From Orthonyx spaldingii (lineage: Eukaryota; Chordata; Aves; Passeriformes; Orthonychidae), in contig VZTJ01002480.1 of assembly GCA_013397795.1 (NCBI GenBank), forward strand, positions 706,317 to 770,316: a DNA stretch of 64,000 nucleotides, read 5' to 3'. Below the pieces are notes generated by a model that was given only the letters and a program-made list of their open reading frames with translations, searched no databases and was not told where the DNA came from. A program made the translations under genes and the position numbers. Positions 26,501-39,500 of the stretch are shown here, one piece after another; position 1 is the stretch's first letter, and each line of letters opens with the position of its first letter.

Positions 26501-29407
26501 GTGAGGAAATACAGCTGTTGGGAGAGAGAGAAGTGGTAGCTTGGAAAAGTAACTTGGGGAATTCAGTGGCTTCAGGGAATTTCAGTTCTTCGTGCCAGGT
26601 AATTTCAAGAAAATACTGGGAAATTAAGAGACTGCGTGGATCTTTTATGATCACAGTGCTATGTTTGCATTTTCTAGCTTCCAGCAGTGGTAGTGAATAG
26701 ACAGGGTTTGAGCTTTTATGAGATTTCTCCCTGACTTTATTTCTTTCAGGTGAATCTGTGTTACCTGTGCCAAGCCTGTACCTCCCTCCTGCACAGCCGC
26801 AAAATGCTCCAGCACTACCTGCAGGTGAGGATCCTACACCAACTTCAAGTTAAGTCTTGCATGCCCATGCTCCCTGTTAGAAGAGAGCATTATTAGTATC
26901 AAGGGTCTTGGATATTGAATGGATTGCTGATAATCCTCGTGATGATTATGGACGCCCATCAACAGTTAGGATTTGTATTTCTTCACAGCAAAAAAAAAAA
27001 AAAAGTGCAAAGAGTAGTTTGAAAACCTCTGGACTGTGTAAAGCCAGTCCTAGATAACCAGCAGCCTGTGCTGAATGGTGCTGTTGTCATAAGGAGGCTG
27101 CATTGCTGTAGGACTCTGGAGTGCCATTAATTAAGCCACTGTTGACCTGGTGTCCTTGATTTGATTTAATTTGTTAAAGGGAGATAGTTCTTGTTCTTGG
27201 GACATCTTTAGATGCACGAGGTGGAGATGATGCATTGCTGCTGCAGTGTTCTTCAGCATGGCTCAGGCTTGGTGTGTTGATCATTCTTTTTCTGGAGTGT
27301 GAAATCTAAACAGCCTCTGCAGCTGCCTCCCTGCAATGCAGTGTCTCCCCAGCCCACACCAACTGTAGATTCTCAGCAGGTGACAGACTTTGGGTGCCTT
27401 ATTTCCTCATTCTCTTTGTTCATAGTGTATTTTTTTTCTCAAAGCATTTGTCTCAGTGCAAGATAATCATATCTGTATTCAAGACTTTCTCTTCTTTCTC
27501 CACAGACAAAAAATGGTGATTCCCTTCCATCCAGTGTGACTCCCCGAGTGCAGCGTAATCCGCAGGCCTCCTCCAAACACCCCAGCCCCGAGTCAGAGGC
27601 AGCAGAGCAGAAGGCCCTGCTCACAGTGCAGTACAGCCTCCTCAAAATCCTCAGCAAGTCTCTGGCTGCCTTGCGCCATTTCACCCCTGATGTCTGCCAG
27701 ATCCTCCTTGACCAGGTGGGGAGAGAGGAGAGGTGTTGCTCTCCAAAGGGAGGAGTTTCCAGCATTTCCAGGGATATTCTGGGTCTGTGTGTCCTGCGTG
27801 ATACAGTGACTCCACTGTATACCTGTCTGCTATTCTGCACAGAGCAGGAAGGTGGGAGACAAGAAATTTGCCTTGGGAATCACGCACTGCACAGTGTGAA
27901 GGGAAGACTTGGCTGAGCTTTTGTGTGACCTACACAAGGCTGTGTTTGTGTGACCCTACTGGGGCAGACAATAACCGAGGTGGTTTGTACCTTCAGTACA
28001 CCATTCTTCAGGAAAAATCATCTTGTCATGCTCTGGTGGTGGTGGTATGACCCAATGCCTGGTCTCCAGCTTCAGAAAAAGAAGGTTTAATCCTTGATTC
28101 TGGCAGTGTCCTGCTGCTGACTGTTGGATAGGGAACGTCCTTCTGTGCCTCTGGGAGCAGGCAGTGCCTTGGTGTGCCAGTGATGGCAGCTGTGTGAGGG
28201 GAGCCATGGAGTCTGGTTGTGCAGTGCTCTACAGGACACTTTACTGCTCCAGCTGTGCACCTGAGATTTGGGAAATTATCACAGTGCTTCTGTTTCTCCA
28301 TATAAAAAGTGTAATAAGGGACTGGGTATTCCTGTTCCTATGGCAACACCTTACTCATGGCCTCTGGGGTCTCCTCTTTCTGTTCCTCTGTAGTCGCTGG
28401 ACCTTGCTGAGTACAACGTGCTCTTTGTCTTGAGTTTCACCACACCAGCCTTTGATTCGGATGTTGCACCTTCCTTTGGGACCCTCCTTGCCACAGTCAA
28501 TGTGGCCCTGAACATGCTGGGAGAGGTACTGGCCCTTTCCATGTCTGGGAGCACGGCAGTTGCAGTGATCCCAGAGTGCTCATTCAACTGACACTTTGAA
28601 GAGCATGAGTAGTTCTTTTCTATCTCCTGTCTCTAATGCCTGTCTTTTTTTCCCTTGAAGATGGATAAGAAGAAGGAACCTTTCCCTCAGGCTGCAGGGC
28701 TGAATATGCAAGAGGGAACCAAAACCCTCAAGTAAGTTTCTAGTTACTTGATGTAGTTACAGCCAAGCAGCAGAAGTCAGAGCTCCTCAGATCAGAACTG
28801 AAGTTTAGAGGCATTTGTGTATCATCATACATCCCTTGTGTGTAAAGTCTTTCAATAACTGACCTGGAAACCAGAGTGTGCTGACCTTTTTGGCTCCTGC
28901 TGATTTGTGTTTCTTTGCACAGGTCTCTGCTGATGTTTACAATGGAAAACTGTTTCTACCTGCTCATCTCCCAGGCTGTCCGGTACCTGCGGGACCCGGC
29001 CGTGCACCCCCGGGACAAGCAGCGGATGAAGCAGGAGCTCAGCTCGGAGCTGGTGAGCACCTTGGGCTGTCCTCTCTGCTGTTCAGTGTGTCTTCTCTGT
29101 GGCTGCCCATTTCCCAGCATGACTGAACAGCCCTGGGCTGCTCATGCTGGCACATTGCTGTGCCACAGCACTCGCTGTGGGGAGGGAGAGGGTGTGTGGT
29201 GGAACGAAGCTGACTTGTGACACGCTCTAATTTCAGAGTACGCTGCTCTCCAGCCTGTCCCGTTACTTCCGCCGGGGTGGTCCCTCTTCACCTGCCAGTG
29301 GGGTCCTTCCCTCTCCCCAAGGAAAGTCTGCCTCCAAGCTGGGTCCAGAGGGGCAGGAGCCCTTGTTTCAGCTCGTGCAGGCCTTTGTCCGGCACGTGCA
29401 GAGATAG
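5573..29407 (+). CDS. NUP188: nucleoporin NUP188, 44 coding exons
   Basis: NUP188 is a large alpha-solenoid of the nuclear-pore inner ring that pairs with NUP93. I matched exons to the vertebrate protein from memory. All introns are GT-AG and phases agree throughout: 1,737 residues (human 1,749), starting MAAGGLSARSSRELW and ending AFVRHVQR. Exons: 5573-5598, 7403-7457, 8051-8124, 8342-8426, 9050-9130, 9544-9588, 10168-10260, 10386-10505, 10895-11106, 11543-11657, 11885-12085, 12763-12852, 13400-13465, 14012-14131, 14532-14658, 14783-14938, 15302-15428, 16038-16125, 16205-16281, 16433-16547, 16883-17003, 17195-17261, 17678-17806, 17962-18095, 18489-18595, 19418-19624, 20039-20208, 20529-20598, 21203-21270, 21877-22072, 22576-22653, 22999-23084, 23588-23733, 24159-24340, 24729-24929, 25562-25654, 25838-25996, 26200-26337, 26750-26824, 27506-27715, 28394-28525, 28661-28731, 28923-29052, 29237-29407. 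The smallest intron is 79 bp (16126-16204). No frameshift or internal stop was found. Confidence 0.97.
5613..5754. other. assembly gap (142 N)
   Basis: The run of N falls in intron 1 of NUP188, 15 bp after the first donor, inside the most GC-rich part of the CpG island. The flanking bases on both sides are G/C only. This pattern fits short-read dropout at extreme GC. No NUP188 coding sequence needs to be inside it, because exon 1 joins exon 2 in frame. Confidence 0.95.
14783..14788 (+). other. tandem acceptor before NUP188 exon 16
   Basis: The exon 16 acceptor reads TTTAG-GACTAG-GTCAG: two AGs six bases apart (14781-14782 and 14787-14788). Both keep the frame. The first gives PLGLGQTNL and the second PLGQTNL. 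The human protein, as I recall it, has PLGGQTNL, between the two in length. Either choice is viable; I used the first. Confidence 0.5.
17474..17487. repeat. poly(A) tract in NUP188 intron
   Basis: An uninterrupted A run of about 14 bases in intron 22 of NUP188. Similar short A runs occur near 26990-27004 and 44508-44518. They are simple length-variable tracts with no attached retrocopy. Confidence 0.7.
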
Positions 29408-30085
29408 ATCCTGTCCTGGCCCTGCCTCCCTTGTCAGGACTTGCAGTGGAACAATTCACGTCCACCACAGAAGGCATCACCTTTGGCAGAGTTGTAATGA
29501 GGACTGGGAAGGGAGGGAGGCCGGGTGTGGGCAGTGGTGTCACCTGAGCAGTGAGATCCCATGGAACTCTTGCCACCCAGGAGCAGAGTGAATGTAAGGA
29601 GAGCCCAGCTGGCTCTCCGGTGACCAGCCCACGTGCACAGCCTGCTCACTCTGTCTGCCAGAGCGTCCTGGCTGAGTACAAGCACTGAACAGTCAAAACC
29701 TTTATTTTTATAGCTTGTACCTCAGCTGGGGAAGCTGTGGCTGGATGGAGAGAGGAGACACTTTCTGCTGGGCTTTAACTCTGCTCCTAACACAAGGTGC
29801 AATCTGCCTCCTGCATGGAGTCCAGCTAAGGCACACCTAAGGGATCAGCCAGCAATTCAGAGACCATCTTTCTACTGCTATTTTTGTACTGAATGGTTCA
29901 AGGCACGATGGTGTATGTGTGCTCACGCCTTCCCTTCACCCTGCAGTCTGTGTGTTGTGTGTGTTTCTGAAGAGCAAGACCTCACTTAAGGTTTTTACGT
30001 CAAAATTCCATTGCTCCAGTCTTGCAGTTTTTTGTAACTGTGCCCTATTTATACTGATATTAAAACCTTTATAGACAGCAGCTTT
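29408..30085 (+). other. NUP188 3'UTR
   Basis: The stop codon TAG at 29405-29407 is followed by about 650 nt without coding features, ending at an ATTAAA signal. Nothing else was recognised in it. Confidence 0.6.
30059..30064 (+). terminator. probable NUP188 poly(A) signal
   Basis: The hexamer ATTAAA is followed 25-40 nt later by the GU-rich stretch CACAGGTTTGTGTTGG, the expected layout for cleavage and polyadenylation. No closer AATAAA was seen after the stop codon. Confidence 0.6.
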
Positions 30086-30099
30086 GTTCACAGGTTTGT

Positions 30100-32200
30100 G
30101 TTGGACACAGCAGCACCAATTCTGCAGTGTCTGGGTGGTAGTTCTGCTGATCTGAAGTCCCAGCTAACGCTGTGGCTTTTGAGTGACAATCCAGAGACTG
30201 AAGTGACTGTAATTAAAGGCTGAGTCCCTGGGTTCCCCACACCCACTCCCTTTCTCTTACTCTCCTGTTGGGGAACTCGTAGGAGGTTTGAAACGAGCAG
30301 CACTATAAAATATTCTCAGGGATGATTCCCCTGCACATGGTGGTGAGGGCCCTGCACAGGAATCACTGTCTGCAATGAAGGTGCATCGTGTGGTGTAGCT
30401 CTAAATCAAACTCTTTAAGGTTCTGAGGCTCAGTGTGTAGTAAAGATAGCAAGAGATAGTCAGTGATTATTGCTTAAAATACATCCTGAAATCTAGACAG
30501 ACTTCTGTAAGGTAAGAAATCAAATTTCAGTGTAGCTGTGAGCTATTAACCTATCAGTTCTTTCCTAAAGAGACACTTGACTGCTTTACCAGTGAGAACC
30601 TTTTTAATTTCAATGGTTTTAAGAGACTAGAGCTAGAAAATGAGATTATCTTTCTTTGAGGTTGTTCAGGCTTTTTTACCTTGTACACTTAAAGTGCTAG
30701 CAATATTCTGGCACATTTGTTTGATCTAATCACGTGCCCTGAGGGTTTTGGAGAGATTTGAACTGGCTGGAGTAAAGTCTTGAAAGTAGAAGGGAGAGGG
30801 GCTTGTGAGGTGGTGTGACACTCCTAAACCCAATGGTGTTTTGATGGGGCAGCCTGTAACCAGAGTCACTTTGTGCCATGGGAGAACTGGGTGTGACTAT
30901 GGAGAGATGAAGGTGAACAACTGTGCAGGACAGCAAATGGATGAGGGCAGCCATGGGGAGGGGAAGCCAAGCAGGAATCTGGTCCATCTAAGCAAGTTCA
31001 GCTACAGCAGAGGCTGTTACTTGACAGCTCTGGTCAGGATCTTTCCTTTTTGTTAGGGCTTTGAAGTTACAGTGTGCTCATCACTGTGTTGGTGTTCAAC
31101 AGGAATGGATTCTTCTGTGTGTTATTCAAGCACCAGAGTGAGTTGGTGGTGCTTGGCAGGAGCCCTTGATGCCAGACAGCAAAAGCAGTGGCTGCTGTTG
31201 GTTACGTGTGTTTTAGAGCCACAGCAGCATTTCAGTCCTGAGCCGTACGTGTCCCTATCCCTCAGGCACAGAGGGGATCCAGCCAAGGGGGCTCCCTGAC
31301 ATCTGCAAAGAAGCAGCACAAGTGTCACCTTCCTGTACAGAGTCAGGAGTAGCAATAGATTTTCCATGTGCTTTTTTTTCTACTGCAGAGGGAACAGAGT
31401 GCTGGTGCCAGGAAGAGAATTCCTTCAGGCTGCTCTGAGGGAAGAGACCATTTTCTGCTTCATTAAGCTGCTGCTGTTTTCTCCTAAAACTGCTCTTCCT
31501 CTTTAATGTACCAAGGAGAGGAATAACAGGGGAACAGGGATGTCACTGACCTGAGGGAAAATATACATGCTGGAAGGGAAGTAGGCAGCAGTAGATCTCT
31601 AATAGATCAGGACTATGGGAGTGGTAATCCTGGCAATTTGAAAACTAACTAGAACAGGAACATAATTTGATTTCCCTGTTCTTTTTAACTAGAACAGCCA
31701 AGCATTATTGCTGCACTACAGAGCATTTGAACAGCTGCTTTTCCCAGGAGTTCCTTCCAAGCTGGGTGTTTGGGACAAGACTTTAGGATTTTAGATTAGC
31801 AGCAGATCTAGTTTCCATAACAACTAAAAAAGTCTGCTAGATCTGGAATAGCACTTGGGTCTCGCAGCAGCTGAAGTCATCCTGCTGCTCTATTTTTGCT
31901 TCAGGTGCAGGAGGAGCTGTTGTTTCTCAGAGCCCCTGAATCTGTAGTACAACTGAGATGTGTCAGCTGGGAAAGGAACCACAAGGCTCTGACAGTGTGT
32001 TGGGAGTGTCAGCTGGGACAGGAAGGATGAACTGCTTTGTTTTGCTTTTAGCCCCAGCTTCCAAGCCTGGGGTAGTAGGAGTGCACTGCTTTCACCTGAG
32101 CTGCTCCCTTTATCTCCCTGCTTGTCCCCACAGCCCTGTGGCTGGGGAGCAAGGACAGCCCTGAGCCCACAGAAGATGCTGAGGCAGGAGGTCAGGCAGT
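30100..32200. other. convergent intergenic region NUP188/SH3GLB2
   Basis: About 2.1 kb separates the two convergent 3' ends. It holds only short open frames (85 codons or fewer), no recognisable RNA gene and no clear transposon. I see nothing to annotate beyond background sequence. Confidence 0.6.
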
Positions 32201-32213
32201 TTGTTTATTGGCA

Positions 32214-32219
32214 AATAAG
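32214..32219 (-). terminator. probable SH3GLB2 poly(A) signal
   Basis: TTTATT on the + strand is AATAAA for SH3GLB2 and is the first such hexamer I found after its stop codon, giving a 3'UTR of about 1.3 kb. The downstream GU-rich element is not obvious, so confidence is moderate. Confidence 0.45.
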
Positions 32220-33508
32220 TGCTGAAACCCGTGAGCCCCACAAACACAGGTGCTCAGTGCCCTGTTACATTAGAATGGTCACAATACCTTTGGGGAAAGT
32301 GCAAAAGATCAATAAACAAGCAAAGTTAGTTCTGACATACCCTGGGGAAGGTTGTGAACAGACAGCTTGGTGCAAGTGAGTTTCTCTTCCATCCAGCGTG
32401 AGTGGAAAACTCGTGACACATCATGTGGAAGTCCTTCAGGTGAGCTCTAGCTAGGAGTTCATTCCAGAGTGAGCAGGCACACACACACCCAAGCTAAACC
32501 ATCCCATCCTTCCAGGGCAGCCTGGGTCGTGGTGTGTGTATGGCCAAGAACAGCTCTTTGTTGGGGGTGACAGCAGGTGGGACTGTCCCTTTCTGCACTG
32601 GGATGCACCAAGTCTGTTCACTGCGGACATGGGAGGGGAGACATTCATTAAATCAGTGATTCAGGGTGGAAAGAAAGTCAGGCTAAAACATGCCTGGACA
32701 GACACACTGAAAGAAAAGCCTGGACAACAACACAGGGAGCAAAGCTTGTAAAAAGGCTTGTAAACTTTGCAGTCCAAGAGCGATTCCCAGAGGAAATGCA
32801 AGCAAGATGCATGGTCCCTTGCATGGAGGCTTGGGGTTAGGCCCTATGGTAGCAGGTTGGTCTCCACAAAGAAATCTTCCAGCTTCAGGGGACAGGGTAG
32901 GTGGGAGCCTCCAGGCCCCAGGACGGTGAGTGTGGCTCTTGGCCAGCCGTGCTTTGCTGGTCTCCCACGGGTGAGCAGGGTGGGTGGGTTTAACAGGCTC
33001 CTAAATCCTAACTGCAGCCTCCTTGCCTCACGTGCCGGGACGTGTCAGAGAGGGTGTGTGGGACACTTCCCTTCTGGAATGGTTGGACTTGGGCAATTCT
33101 ACTGCTGGAGAAGAGAGGAGGGGAGGGGCTGACAGGCACTAACCCACACTAGACACGAGGGAAGTGTAACTGGAGAGCAGCTGCTGAGGGACACAGCTCG
33201 CTCACCCTGGGAAAGCCACTGCGAGGAACAAGACTAGGGCAGGGAAGGGAAAAAGTAATGGAGGAATCTTGTGCCATCAGGACTAACCTCAAAGCAGGCT
33301 GCACTGGTAGGTAACAAATTCAGTCTTGGGTGCCATCAGCCCTTTCCCAAAACCTCACCATAACAGTTTTACCACTTCTTTCCCACAATTCCCATATTAC
33401 CAATGGAGTGTCAACCCTGAAGAGAGCAATGGTCTCAGATGAGGAAATCCGCATTAGAAGTGCCAGATGAGGGGTGCATTCTGCTTGTACATTCTTCTTC
33501 CTTAACAT
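32220..33508 (-). other. SH3GLB2 3'UTR
   Basis: This is the interval between the SH3GLB2 stop codon and the first AATAAA. It has no coding signal on either strand and no recognised repeat. Confidence 0.45.
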
Positions 33509-36500
33509 TTAACTTAACAGTTCCAAGTAAGTGACAGGAACTTTCCCTTTCTGGTTCCCTCTTTCCCCTATGAGCCAGTCTGGATCCATGCCTGGCAGGC
33601 TGTACACAGTGATCATCTGGGGAGAGAAGACAGCACATTAGACAGGACCTTACTCTGCAGACAGAGCCAAGAAGTTTAGTCAGATGGGGACTGAAAGAAC
33701 AGTAATTCCTGAAGTTCATTTACCAGGCATCTGTGCCCTTTCCCTGGAGCTATATCTGCAGCTTTAACACAAGATCTATGGAAAACTGCCCAGTGATGTC
33801 CCTGTTGCTTTTTCATTCTCCAAAGTGACTCAAGGTACTTTTACATGTTGCTATGTCATCCCTTCTGAATACAGAAGTTCAGTCTAGAGAACAGAAGTTT
33901 CCAACTTGCTGATTTTTCTTTTTTTCTCAGCATGATTAGAGCAGGCCTCCAGCCAGCAGCTTATCCCATGGCTGTGGATAAGGCAGCTGTATTTGAGGGT
34001 CACAGTGAAGATACCAAGTATTGGAGTACTTTATTTTGGGTCTAGTTGGGTTCCAACAACTGAGGAGTTATTTGGGTGATGTTAAATTGTAAGTGGCTGT
34101 GAGCACAAGCTCACTGCAACTTGGCAGATACTGGTGTCCAGGTAAAGACTCTAATATTAGTTTCATAAAGCAGGTTTTAGGGGCAGGAAAAGGAACCAAA
34201 GTCCTTGTTGGGCACACCACAGGAAAACACTCAGGAAAGCCACCAACCTCATCTGCGAGAAGTGCCAGCTCGGTGCTGTCAGCTGCTTCGTAGTCGTAGA
34301 GGACTCTGGCCTTGCGTGTCCCACTGGCAGGGGGCTTGACTTCATTGGGGTTCAGCACCCCCTCTGCCACGGTGTTGGGCACCCCAACAATGGTGGGCAC
34401 CACTGGAATCGTAGGCACAGCAGGGAGCGTGGCAGCAGCCACAGCTGGAGGAGAGGTAGCGGCTGCGGGAGATGCGGAGTCTGCGTTGCCCACGAACGTG
34501 CCTGAAAATCTTACACAGGAGAAAAGAGCACAGCTCAGCGAGGCTCCAGCCCGAGGAACCACCATGAGCTCTTCCTTTCAGCAGTTGCACTGCAGAGCTG
34601 ATGCTCAAGAGTTGCAGCCTACATACCCAGCTGTAACATCCCCACACTGCCCTTCATGTGGGGAAACACCCTCAGTTCTCAGGTGCTGAGACTGTGCAGC
34701 AGGTGACCCTTGTCTGCCTATTTTGACTCCAGTGCCCTGTTTCACCACCTTGCAGAGTGCCAGACTGATGTGTGGCACTGCAGAGGGGGCTGGGCAGGTG
34801 CTGCTCTTGGCCCTGTTTGACTGGGTCTGTTGTGCTGTGTCCTTGCCCTGCTCTCACATGGTCTCTGTTCCCTGTTCTGCCTGCTAATTCTTTGGGAAAG
34901 GGATGGGCATTGCTGCTGTTGAACTGGATGCCACAGCTGGAGGCTCCCAGGCTTTGCAGGAAGCAGTAGAGCTCAGGCTCAGTTATCTGAGGGGGTATAG
35001 CTCTGGCCCTGGCAATGATCACACAGAGACCCCAGAGTCACTGAGGGGAGGAAAGCCCTCAAAGCTCATCCTGGCCAATATTGTACTTACATTTCTCCTT
35101 TGGAGCTGCAGGCATGGAAAAAGAAGGGAACAGGAGTGTGAGTGATCGTAGAGGCAATGGCCCTTCCTGGCTCAGACCTGTGCTGGTGTGACAGTACCAG
35201 ACAGAACATCCCAGCCCACCCCTCGGGATGTGCAGCCAGCAGCATGGAATATGGAATCTGGGATTTGTTACTGCTGCAGCAGAGCACGCTCAGGCTCATT
35301 GCTTGGCAACAGGAATTTGAGTCCCGTGTGATTTAACTAATTTAGAGAAAGAATGTTCAAACTCCTATGGCCATCGTGCTTTGAGAGGAATATAAAAATC
35401 CAATGGCACAGCCTGCTTCAAATGCACCACCACCACCAGGACTGGTCACCATTCTGTAAACTCAGAAGCTGTGTCAGAGCTGTGAGGGCACTTTATAACT
35501 TCAGCCAAACATTATGATGTGGGAGGGGGAAGGAGATCAATAACCCTCAGAGAAGTAAAAGCAGTCTCTTGTCTTACCTGCCCAGTTGCTTCTGCAGGTC
35601 CAGCATGAACTGGTAGCACTGAGCATAGTAGTTGGTCTGAGACTCCACAAACTCGTGGAGACAGCGAAGATGATTCACCTGGAGGGAAAGGACCATCAGC
35701 TTGATTGAGTTTGGTTGCCAGGCACAGAATCTCTCTTGCTGCAGCTACTACCCCCTGAGGTACCCCAAATTTACCACCTCTTCTACCTCTATTCCACATG
35801 CAGGACTCCATGATCCTCTTGGCAGGAGCCAAGAGTCTCTGTAGTCCCCGTCACCCCCAGGTGCCCAGGAGGACTCACGTGTGTGCTGCTGATCCCCTCC
35901 AGCAGCAGACGGGTCACCTCTGCCTGGCGGTCGAACTCGGTCTGGGTGAGCCTCAGCTCGTGCTCTGCCTGCAAACAGAATGGGGGCTCAGGCAGCACAG
36001 GGCAGGAGCCCTGCTCTGCCTCTGCAGCCCCCTCCCTCCCTCCACACCCCCCCTTGGGCAGCCAGGCACAGGTGCTGCAAGATCCACGTGCAGCTGTGAC
36101 ACTGAGCAGCAGGCACAAGAGACCCTGGGTTGGGATCTCGGAGACCTCTGGCTGAATTTCAGCTTCATTCCTTCTTAATCCCACATTGGACCACTGCAGG
36201 TGATGGAATGGCAGCTCAAAACTGATGCATCAAGCAGGGAAGCTCCTACTCCCACAAGACTAGAACGTGGAGAGGCTTTGTTAATCCCGAGGCATGTGGA
36301 AAGCCAGTCCCATGCCAGCTCCAGTCCCTTCTTTAGTCCCCTCTTTCTGCACCTGCAGCCACAGGAATGCCACAGCCTCCCCAGGCTTCTCTCTGGATGC
36401 ACACAGGTTTCCTTTTCATCACCACAGAGCAAAGGCTAAGGCCAGGCAGCATTTACGAAACTGCTTCTGCTAATTAAATCTGCAATGGAGATGAACATCC

Positions 36501-39500
36501 CAATCCAACTTCTACCCAAGGGTCTCCTTTGGGGCTAGTTACTGATTCTGTGCTAGGAGGAATTAAACACTGGTGAATAGCAGGCAGCTCCACAGCAGGC
36601 TTTGGCAATTCAGAGACACTCACACTCTAAACCCACCTCTCTCCCCCACCAAACAGTGCCTTTACACTGGGGCAGTTTTGCACTACCAGAATACCCAGGT
36701 GGATCCTGGCAAGTGCTGTGGTGCCAGCTCTCCCCTTCTGCTGATGGAAAGGGGTGACAGGCAGGACCACGTGTTCTCTCCAGCATGCAGTATTCCTTAA
36801 CACCAGTGCTGGTGTCCTCTTGGGATGTGCTGTGACTGGTCACAGAAGAGTGACACCCACTCAGCTCCAGCTCACTGCAAAGAGAACCCTTTCCCCTCCT
36901 CCAGGAGCTGTACCCATCAGAGCTGCCCTGGTGCAGGGGTTCCTTTTGCTGCTTTGGGAGTGCGCTGATCATTCTGGCACAGGACTGACATGTCTGCAAC
37001 TGAGCCCAGAGGGCTGATCCACCCAGGCTGACAGTCTCAGAGCAGAGGCCACATCTCTGGTGACCCCAGAGGAGACCCAGCATTCCCAGCAGAACTGCTG
37101 GAGGTGCTGCTGGGGCCAGCACAGCTCTCATCTGGTACCAGCATTACCAGCGTAGAGCCAGGATACAACAAAGAAATGCTCTGACTGTCTTCTAATCAGA
37201 TTTGTCTATTTTAAGCTGCAACTCAACTGATCTATTTTCTTGCATCCTCTGTATGAAGGGGATTATTTAAAGGAGAAGGGGGAATGTAACAGGAAATACC
37301 AGTGCAATGCCTTCAAAATACCAAGTGATTCTTGCTCCTGTGAGCTGAGACTCCAGTATTCAGAGCTATTTAAACTTGTGCCAGGCAGACCCAGCTCCAT
37401 TTGGTGCTGCCTGGGATTTGCCTCTCCCTGCCAACTCTGAGCAGTTGCAGGATGTAATTTCCTATAAAGCCAGAGCTCGATGGTGACCTGGGAGGCCCCT
37501 TCCAGTCTTGTGCTTCTCCAAGACGTGGAGAACTTCGACATTTACATATTTAGTCTATCCAAGCAGAACGGCCCAAGGAGAGAGGACAGAGGAACAGCTC
37601 CTTGCATGCTCATAGCTGACTGCAGCCAGCTTGTTTGGTTGAGGGGCTGAAGGATTTAAAGAGCAGGAAGAGCTGGTTCAGGAACAGCCAGTCCATTCTG
37701 CAGATGCCTTGGGAGTAAGGCAGCAACAGGCTGCTGTCATGCACAGCACACAGGAACTTCTGCCACCCTGCACTTCAGGCTTCATGGCAATGCCTGCTGG
37801 GGGTGTTCGAGGTGTGATAGGAACAGGATCCCACAAGGTGTCTCTGGAAGCTCCATGCTGTGCTGGAGTTCCACACAGAGCTCACCTTGGTCTCAGCCCT
37901 CCATCCACCTTCATGGACAAGTCACACTTCCCTTCCAGAGCCTCCACGGATCAGGAGGGTAAGCAGAGCTCACCCAGAGAGAATCAACTCCATGAGGCTT
38001 CAAACCTTCCCCCCCGACAGAGCTGTTCCCTGCAGCAGCTGGGGCTGTGCAGGAAAATGCTCTGTCCTTGCTCCAGCTCTGTATGGATCCAGCTGGATGG
38101 GTTAGGCCAGGGGCTACCAGGGGCACACAGAGGATCGGAGCCTTGGCCCCAGGCGCAGAGCTGGGTGACACCCATCTGCTCCTGTCACACAGGGCAGGGT
38201 TCTGAGCCCCCTTGTGCCACCCACAGACACAGCCTGGGTGCCAGGGAGGTGTTTCCCACCAGGAACAGCCAATGGGGCCACGGCTCATCCCAAGCTGCTG
38301 TCATTGCACTGAACCACTCAGAGGAATCAGGGCTGGGGCACACGACAGCAGCAGCCCCTGACCCTCCCCTGCCTGTGAGGGAAGGGTTCCACAGCACCCC
38401 CACCCCTGAACACCCCCAGAAGGCTGGAGCACAATTCCAGCTGGGTACTTACTTTTTCCACCTCGTCGCTCCAAAGCTGTGGGGGCCACAGAGCAACAGG
38501 AAAGGAGATCAGTGTCGGAGACGTCGCGAAGCACTCGGCATTGACACCAACAGGCAAGGACACTCCGTGGACACAGCAAGCCAACTCCAGGGACAAGCCA
38601 GCCCTTCACCCAGCAGCAGCTGTCAGATCCATGCCCCTTCCCCTCATTCCTGCACCCTCGAGCTCAGTTTCACAATGGGAGAGCAAATCCATGCCACCAG
38701 AGCCAGCAGCACGCCAGCTCTGCTCCCCGCCACGGCTGCTCCAGCCACTGCATTCCATGGGGTCCAGGAAAAAAAGGATTAACAGCAGAGTCCTCTGCAC
38801 AGCAAAGCTCACTTTGCTGAAGCTGCAGAAGCTGGTGTTGAAGGATAGCCCTTCGTTTAGGATTGTGGAGAGGCAAGTGAGCTTTTTGAGCTCAGGCCAC
38901 CCAGAGGCCAGTGCTCCTCACCCACATCCTGAGAGCTCAGATTAGTGGGATAATCCACCCAGCCTGCACTGCCAACAGGCCTCTTTAGCCACAGCAAGGA
39001 GGAAGCAGGGGCTGGCTGCTGCCTCTGAGCCAGGCAAAACATCACACAACTCCTTCCTACTCTCCTCACCCACAGGGGCACACTTGGGGCAGCACAACAC
39101 TGCACACCTCCAGCTGCTTGTGGGATCTGGCTTCAGGACATGGAACAATAAACAGAAGTCACACACAGCAATGGCAAAGGGAGAGAGGAGGCAGAAAAAC
39201 ACATTGATCCTTCCCGGAGGTCCTTGGCTTGGCCTTTCCTCAGCAGCCAACTACTGCCTCAGTCCTGGCAATGTGAAATCCCCCTGGATCTGGGAGCACA
39301 CCTGCAACGCCCACACCAGTGGGGCCAGGGGTGTGACCCCTGTGGAGCTCAGCTTCAGCACCCAGTGTCACCTCTGCAGGTCAGGGAAAGTCACCAGACA
39401 CAGCTGAATTTGCACTGGGGGCACCTGTGCTGGACATGGGTGTCAGAGGGAGAACAGGCTCTGTTTGGACCAGGCTCTCCCAGCTGAGCTTTGCTCACCT

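Noticed and set aside
37470..37520. Possible old CR1 end (ACCTGGGAGGCCCCTTCCAG)
   Set aside because: Only a short, weak resemblance to CR1 3' sequence; too little to call without a repeat search.
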